Shown: positions 21,275 to 25,722 of the stretch, one piece after another
How the letters are laid out: every line of letters starts with the position of its first letter
Numbering within the stretch: position 1 is the stretch's first letter
Source of the DNA: QNYQ01 sp964542985
Lineage (GTDB): Archaea; Thermoproteota; Thermoprotei_A; Sulfolobales; Pyrodictiaceae
Reading direction: 5' to 3'
Assembly (NCBI GenBank): GCA_964542985.1
Contig: CAZIWH010000021.1
Location: 1-25,722, forward strand
DNA: 25,722 nucleotides
Notes under the pieces: generated by a model
Told to the model about the DNA's origin: nothing
The model's input: only the letters and a program-made list of their open reading frames with translations
Database searches by the model: none
Program-made: the position numbers and the translations under genes

Positions 21275-23065
21275 CAGCTCCCCGCCGCCCCCCGTCCCGG
21301 CGTTCACGGTCCTGGTCACGGTCCTCGTTGCGACTGTTGTAGAGGTCACCGTCTCCGTAACTGTCTTCATGGCCGTGGTAGTTATTGTCCTGGCCGCTGT
21401 CTCCGTTAAGGTCTTTGTTACAGAGACGGTGACTGTAGCGGTCTTGGATGCGGCTGGCGCCGTAGCCTCCACTGGTGTGGGTGCCTCGCCGCCCGCCTTG
21501 AGCGTCGTATCGAGGAGGACGCGGAGGGCCTTGACGGGCCTCCCCTTCTCCAGGAGGCTCAGCGCCTCGGCCCGGGCCTCCTGGGGCGCCTTGTCTAGGA
21601 GGGCAAGGCTGTGGAGGAGCGCGAGCTTCCACGCCTCGTAGCTCATCGGAGCCCACTGTGGCGCGGGGGCGTCGAAGCCGTCCATGTAGCTCATAACAGT
21701 GTAGGCCTCGTCCATCAGCCACCTCTCCACCGGGTAGCCGCGGGGGCCGAGCCTCTGGAACGGATGCCACAGCCCCATGCTGTGCCCCGCCTCGTGGGCG
21801 ACGACCTTCGCGGCCCCCTGCCTGGGCACCCTGCCGTGGTAGCCCGGGTAGGCTGCGACCTCGCAGCCCCCGAGGCTTATGCCGGTGAAGTTCAGCCTCC
21901 AGCCGATGGTCATGAAGCCGCCGCCGGGGAGGGCGAGCCAGTAGAACCTCAGCACCCCCCACGGGGCGCGGCACCAGAGGCTCGTGTTCCTCAGAACCGG
22001 GTTCTCCTCCAGATCCACGACCGTGGCGTTGCCCAGGCTCGTGGTGTTTAGCCTCCCCCAGGGCGCCTCGCCGGCTCCCAGGATCTTTAGGGTCACGTTG
22101 AACCCTACCCAGGGGTCGAGGAGCCGGAGGAGGCGCAGCAGCTCCCCCGTGTCCAGGGAGGCCAGTATCTCTCTCGTGGTCTCGTTGCTGTAGCCCACCA
22201 CGTAAACCTCCACCCGCATCCATGGTCGATACCATGGCTTCGCTGAGGGTAGGTAGTTGGCTAGATGGTAGAGCAGGTGGCTCCTCACGAGGCCCTCTAC
22301 GTAGCCAACAGTGTCGTTGAGGCTCCATATGGGGGGCTCGGTCTCCGGCGTCACCGGCCTCCCCTCATGGTAGAACGGCATGGGGTAGCTCGGCCACCTC
22401 TTGGGCACGGTGGATAGATCGTAGAACGTGAACATCTCCCAGCCCGCGTAGCCGCGGACGCCGGTGTAGTTCTCCACGTAGCCCCGGACCCAGGGGTAGG
22501 GCTTCGAGGCGTAGAGCACCCTGGACACGTTGTCAACGTTGCCAACAACTGCTACCACGTCGACGGGGCTAATGTTTGCCTCGCGGAGCACACGGAGGCT
22601 CAGATTGTAGAGAAACACGTAGTACCTGGTGAGGTTCAGCCACCGCACCCCGACCCGGATGCCATGGGAACGTAGATACGTAGACACCCAGGGCGGTGCA
22701 GGCCGGTCAACGTAGTTGTTGTTGAGCCAGTCCCGGAGCGCGGACACGGCCCAGCCCGGCGCCTCCACGAAGCTCACATTGAACTTGAACAACACGCTCC
22801 AGTTCCCCAGCAGCACAGCCTGCTCGACAAGCATCCACCGGGGAAACTGCCCATGCACACCGTAGAGGATCACGGCAACCGGTACGTCCACTGTGAGGCT
22901 CCTCCACTCCCCGGCAGCGTGGACAGAAACCGAGGAAGCAGCGACGAGGATCAGGAGCAGCAGCGCAGGCAGGCCCCTCAACCCGGAAGGCACCAGGAGG
23001 AGACAGCAGTAGCGTGGCCCCGGGCTGGTAACACCTTTTCCGCCGACGCTACACGGCTCCCTCAA
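21188..23065 (-). CDS. surface-anchored metzincin-type zinc metalloprotease
   Basis: The 625-residue product has the metzincin zinc motif HEAGHSMGLWH (424-434; HExxHxxGxxH) and, 24 residues later, the Met-turn TVMSYMDG (Met458). A signal peptide ends near residue 50 (SSVSVHA); the extracellular part contains about 14 N-x-S/T sequons; residues 530-590 are a Thr-rich stalk; a Leu-rich helix (597-611) anchors the C-terminus. It is therefore probably a cell-surface peptidase. TTG 23065 is the longest start; GTG 22993 gives a tidier signal peptide (PSGLRGLPALLLLILVAASS), but neither has a clear ribosome binding site. It is convergent with aroD and overlaps it by 87 bp. It differs from the intracellular archaemetzincins in size, secretion and anchor. 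Confidence 0.85.
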   Translation of the reverse strand: MREPCSVGGKGVTSPGPRYCCLLLVPSGLRGLPALLLLILVAASSVSVHAAGEWRSLTVDVPVAVILYGVHGQFPRWMLVEQAVLLGNWSVLFKFNVSFVEAPGWAVSALRDWLNNNYVDRPAPPWVSTYLRSHGIRVGVRWLNLTRYYVFLYNLSLRVLREANISPVDVVAVVGNVDNVSRVLYASKPYPWVRGYVENYTGVRGYAGWEMFTFYDLSTVPKRWPSYPMPFYHEGRPVTPETEPPIWSLNDTVGYVEGLVRSHLLYHLANYLPSAKPWYRPWMRVEVYVVGYSNETTREILASLDTGELLRLLRLLDPWVGFNVTLKILGAGEAPWGRLNTTSLGNATVVDLEENPVLRNTSLWCRAPWGVLRFYWLALPGGGFMTIGWRLNFTGISLGGCEVAAYPGYHGRVPRQGAAKVVAHEAGHSMGLWHPFQRLGPRGYPVERWLMDEAYTVMSYMDGFDAPAPQWAPMSYEAWKLALLHSLALLDKAPQEARAEALSLLEKGRPVKALRVLLDTTLKAGGEAPTPVEATAPAASKTATVTVSVTKTLTETAARTITTTAMKTVTETVTSTTVATRTVTRTVNAGTGGGGELLLLLLLLLLLVLLLPHYSKEPPGLEQLS

Positions 23066-23563
23066 GCATAGGGTCGAAGACGGTGGCCGCGCTGGCCAGC
23101 ATAGACAGGAGCCTAACGGTGATCTCGACTAACAACCAGGCAGTAGTGTCGGCCAGCGCCATCCTGGCGTCATCGGTGCTGAAGCCGAGCCTCCCATGCA
23201 TGCGCGACGTGTATCTCTCCGCAAAGTCACTTATCCTCTCCAGGAGTCCTACAGCGTTAAGGAACTTTACCATACCATGCATGTGCTGCATTAGCGCGGC
23301 CTCAATGTATCCTCTCTTGAGAGTAGGGTCTACAATGATGTACCGCTTGTCCTAGGCGAACAAGTGGTCCGTGACGCTGGCTATCGCCTCATAGGCCCTA
23401 TGGAGGCGGTGGGCACAACACGCTCCACCACGATGGGCCACGTGTCCGCCACTAGCCTTTCAACATCCGTACTGTGCTCGGCCAGCATCGTGGAGCATGC
23501 CGCAGGCTCCTCCAAGCAGTTTCTGCTCCTACACCCTGCCGGCAGCTCCTCCCGCCGCGGCAC
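23049..23563 (-). pseudogene. broken gene of unknown family
   Basis: On the minus strand one frame (23563 to about 23400) reads MLAEHSTDVERLVADTWPI and VVERVVPTA and then stops at 23381. A second frame picks up at the same place with AHRLHRAYEAIASVTDHLFA, meets a TAG at 23352-23354, and continues in frame with DKRYIIVDPTLKRGYIEAAL and MVKFLNAVGLLERISDFAER to the stop at 23049. The pieces read as one protein with normal amphipathic helices if one frameshift and one stop are ignored. The last part alone forms an 80-codon ORF from ATG 23291. I do not recognise the family. Its end overlaps the start of the metalloprotease gene by 17 bp. Confidence 0.4.
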
Positions 23564-23654
23564 CGAGAAGCCCTTCCTGAGGCTTTGCAGGACGAGGCGG
23601 GCCGGGTGAGGGACTAATTGTTCCCAAATGCGTTGGCAGAGCTGGGTGTCAAGC

Positions 23655-23864
23655 TTGTCAAGGGTAGTAAGGGTGAGGTATGAGAAGGGTGTTTTTGAAG
23701 TTCTTGGAGCCCCTGAGCCTCCGTGAAGGTGAGCAGGTCTCCGTGGTTATACGGAGGGGGCGGCTCCTGGAGCTGGCTGCTAGACTTAGGAGGGAGGCCA
23801 GAAATAGAGAGATGAGCTTATCGAGGAGGCTCGTGGACGTGAGGAGGCTACGGGCATCGCTTAG
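23655..23864 (+). pseudogene. frameshifted AF2212-type (DUF104) antitoxin
   Basis: From TTG 23655 the frame reads MSRVVRVRYEKGVF, the typical N-terminus of AF2212-like VapB antitoxins. At the T5 run 23692-23696 the frame is lost and the expected continuation (LKFLEPLSLREGEQVSVVI, then RRGRLLELAARLRREARNR) lies in the frame of ATG 23680. Near 23815 a second shift leads to DELIEEARGREEATGIA and a stop at 23862-23864. Each segment matches the expected order of the family, so this is one gene with two indels. ATG 23680 alone gives an 82-codon ORF, but it lacks the first strand and ends in unrelated sequence. Confidence 0.6.
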
Positions 23865-23897
23865 TTCTTCACCGATCCGCCGCGTAGTCTTCCGCCG

Positions 23898-24057
23898 TAT
23901 GTATACGACTTTCTCGCCCTTGCCTTGATTACCGCCGCGCTACTAATCATAGGCGATAAAGGTAATGTTCATCCATGCAGAGGATATAGGGATAAAAGTG
24001 CTTCTCGCGAGGAACGCTTCAATAAGGATGATAAACGAGCTGCTGGGATGTCCATGA
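23898..24057 (+). pseudogene. C-terminal remnant of a PIN-domain (VapC-like) toxin
   Basis: After the broken antitoxin the frame at 23898 reads PYVYDFLALALITAALLIIG, then DK, which resembles the third and fourth acidic motifs of a PIN domain (YD...A and GDK). A frameshift near 23965 then leads to VMFIHAEDIGIKVLLARN and a stop at 24055-24057, matching the usual PIN ending (A-x3-G-x-x-VL). The N-terminal half with the first Asp is missing, so no active toxin can be made. Together with the preceding antitoxin it is a decayed VapBC locus. The 280 bp that follow, to 24335, hold no supported gene. Confidence 0.45.
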
Positions 24058-24335
24058 GCGCAATAATGCTCCGAGGCAAGGTGGTCTCCACGGGCAGCGC
24101 CCGCGTCCGCGTGGTCTCGGCCTTCGGGCCTCCTGGCTAGCGTGCCGGGCAGCGCTCTGCACACACCTCCCCCGACGGCTGCCGGGTCTTCTGTGGACAG
24201 GTTAGGGGTTGGGGCGGGAAGACCCCGGCCCCTGCCTCACTCAAGCCGGGGGCGTCTCCGTCGTCGCCCCTGTCGGCGGGGCCAGTGCTCTCCTCTCGGC
24301 GAGGAGGGTTAACATGTTCCCCGCCTTGGCTTGTT

Positions 24336-25722
24336 CTAGGCGCGTGGGAGGACTAGGAGCATGCGGTGTGCCCTCACCACGCCTATCCTTATTGTCAGCC
24401 ACTCACCGCGGGATTCCATGGGTTTCTCTTCTCCGGTGAGGGGGTCGCGGGCTATGCATGGGGGTTCGCAGGTTCTGGCTGCGAGTGTGCCGGCGTCCAC
24501 TGGGACTGGGCCGTGGGGGCGCTGGGCCTCGGTGGGCTCGAAGCCGGGGACCCTGGCTCCGGAGGGGGTTGTTTCTACTGCTGCTGCGTGGAACCTCTGG
24601 GCCGCGGTCTGGTTAACCAGGTGGATTAGCGTTGCCTCGCCGACTCGGTAGGCGTTGATCCAGACGCTCTGCGGTGCGTCTATGAGTGTGACTGAGGGCT
24701 TGTAGCCTAACTTGTCCAGCCCCGCTTTGAGTAGGGCTAGGTGCTCGGGGAGCCCTAGGCGGTGCAGGTGTAGGCCTAGGCGGAAGGCGTAGTAGACTGT
24801 CCTCGCCCTCCTGGAGGCCGCTATGAGTGGGGCGCCGGTGTCGTGGCCGGGGACCGGCATGCTCTTCCCCAGGGTGTATTCGTAGCCGTACCGGGTCTTG
24901 GGTAGCACTAGGGTGGCGAGCACCTCTGCGTCCACAGGCTTGACTCTCACGGCCTCGCCCAGCCGGGGATCCCAGCGCCTACGGAACATGACGTCGGAGG
25001 CGCCTAGGGGAATGTAGCGTGGCAGCCCCTCCAAGCCGCGGGGTGAGGCGTAGTAGGCTCCCGGCTGCTCAACCCCCTCCAGGCGGAGGCCCAGGTGCTC
25101 CTGGAGCCCCATGGCGTGGCGCAGCGTGTGATCCGGCCTCTGGTGGCCGAAGAGCATGGTGGCCAGCAGGGCCTTGCCGTGGCCTAGGCCCCGCTCTATC
25201 TCATGGAGCGCGTCGTCGCCTAGGATCCCGGCGTCGCCGGCGGCTAGGAGGCTGGCGCAGCTCGGCCAACCCTCCTCGGCGAGCCTCCTCTCAGAGGTGA
25301 ATACCCATGGTATGTGGAGCATTGAGAGGCCTAGGGCTAGGCCGTAGAGTTCGCCTATGTAGGCCTCGGGCTCCTCGTGGATGTGCCAGTCGTGACTCCT
25401 CCCGCTGTAGAGGAGCGCCACCGAGCCCGGGAGCGGCACCCTTGCCTCCAGGAGGCTACTCACCCTGTCAATCTCCTCGTATACCTTGGCAACCGTGCCC
25501 TCAAACCTTGGGTCCACGGTGGCGGTGCTGGAGAACACGGTGACCACGGGCATGCCGCCCGCCGCCACTATCTCCCAGATGTCGTGCTCGAGCACCTCTG
25601 GAGGCACGGAGTAGGGGGGCATGAGGTCGTAGAACGCGTTACGTGTCGCTAGCACGGGGCCGCCGTGGACACCGAGCTGGAGCTTGACCGTAAACGTGTA
25701 GAACCCGGGCTCCCTCATGTCC
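24336..25722 (-). CDS. putative glycoside hydrolase-like protein, 5' end outside the window
   Basis: At least 461 codons are open to the window edge; the first in-window Met (25718) is probably internal, because the frame continues upstream. The sequence shows a TIM-barrel-like part (GMPVVTVFSSTATVDPRFEG; ALLYSGRSHDWHIHEEPEAY), a Rossmann-like part like the beta-galactosidase trimerisation domain (IPWVFTSERRLAEEGWPSCA; ALLATMLFGHQRPDHTLRHA) and a C-terminal beta-sandwich (GEATLIHLVNQTA; WLTIRIGVVRAHRMLLVLP). This layout occurs in GH42-like and related 'hypothetical glycosyl hydrolase' families. The catalytic Glu residues would lie upstream, so activity and substrate are not visible. No signal for secretion can be judged. 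The TAG at 24336-24338 is followed by no clear terminator. Confidence 0.6.
   Translation of the reverse strand, partial: DMREPGFYTFTVKLQLGVHGGPVLATRNAFYDLMPPYSVPPEVLEHDIWEIVAAGGMPVVTVFSSTATVDPRFEGTVAKVYEEIDRVSSLLEARVPLPGSVALLYSGRSHDWHIHEEPEAYIGELYGLALGLSMLHIPWVFTSERRLAEEGWPSCASLLAAGDAGILGDDALHEIERGLGHGKALLATMLFGHQRPDHTLRHAMGLQEHLGLRLEGVEQPGAYYASPRGLEGLPRYIPLGASDVMFRRRWDPRLGEAVRVKPVDAEVLATLVLPKTRYGYEYTLGKSMPVPGHDTGAPLIAASRRARTVYYAFRLGLHLHRLGLPEHLALLKAGLDKLGYKPSVTLIDAPQSVWINAYRVGEATLIHLVNQTAAQRFHAAAVETTPSGARVPGFEPTEAQRPHGPVPVDAGTLAARTCEPPCIARDPLTGEEKPMESRGEWLTIRIGVVRAHRMLLVLPRA

Noticed and set aside
21183..22328. 381-codon minus-strand ORF
   Set aside because: It overlaps the metalloprotease gene in another frame, has no recognisable domain, and its composition (Arg, Gly, Pro, His) is that of a shifted GC-rich frame.
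24238..24319. 24-codon minus-strand ORF (MLTLLAERRALAPP...) behind the glycoside-hydrolase-like gene
   Set aside because: The upstream GGGG is only 3 nt from ATG, the peptide has no character, and nothing else supports it.
1..25722. CRISPR arrays, insertion sequences, transposase or integrase genes
   Set aside because: I found no regularly spaced repeats, no transposase- or recombinase-like ORF and no terminal inverted repeats with target duplications.

Overview
The window reads as chromosomal DNA of a hyperthermophilic crenarchaeon, most likely of the Desulfurococcales type (high-GC relatives of Pyrodictium, Hyperthermus or Aeropyrum are possible; the species cannot be named from sequence alone). 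The reasons are archaeal TATA boxes about 25-30 bp before starts or transcript leaders, very frequent GTG and TTG starts with GGAGGTG-type ribosome binding sites, preferred AGG/AGA arginine and ATA isoleucine codons, an intronless tRNA-Gly(CCC) with encoded CCA, a type-I beta DAHP synthase, V4R-like proteins and a VapBC pair.

Layout. 1-2.0 kb: a GC-rich structured island, a small two-helix membrane/secreted protein on +, and a convergent Wzx-type flippase whose N-terminus is problematic. 2.07-7.3 kb (minus): a complete BMP-type nucleoside ABC importer in transcription order binding protein, double-ATPase, two permeases. 7.4-8.2 kb (minus): a Nudix hydrolase and a small unknown protein. 8.28-9.97 kb (plus): a surface protein with signal peptide, Thr/Ser stalk and C-terminal membrane anchor. 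10.2-12.1 kb (minus): a GT-C-like polytopic membrane protein coupled to a tiny two-helix membrane protein. 12.2 kb: tandem perfect hairpins, then a V4R-domain protein (minus). 13.0-15.0 kb: a divergent pair of unrecognised genes, one Cys-rich. 15.2 kb: tRNA-Gly with a perfect inverted repeat just behind it. 15.7-16.4 kb: intact VapBC. 16.7-18.5 kb: a basic 24-codon ORF followed by a strong hairpin, a degenerate phosphoribosyltransferase-like protein, an AT-rich spacer and a Cys-rich protein. 18.57-21.27 kb (plus): the first three shikimate-pathway genes (DAHP synthase, aroB, aroD). 21.19-23.07 kb (minus): a surface-anchored metzincin-type metalloprotease overlapping aroD antisense. 23.05-24.06 kb: a gene graveyard holding a broken unknown gene and a frameshifted AF2212-type antitoxin plus PIN-toxin remnant. 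24.3 kb to the end: the C-terminal part of a putative glycoside hydrolase-like protein.

Themes. Three extracytoplasmic proteins (binding protein, the 8.3 kb protein, the metalloprotease) share Thr-rich linkers next to a membrane anchor, the usual archaeal surface design, and the flippase and GT-C-like protein would fit surface glycan assembly. The nucleoside importer lies beside a Nudix enzyme. I did not find one clearly new multi-gene defence or mobile system. The best candidates for something undescribed are the two structured noncoding islands (76-174 and 12211-12294), the divergent pair at 13.0-15.0 kb, the secreted metzincin, and the 73-residue two-helix protein.
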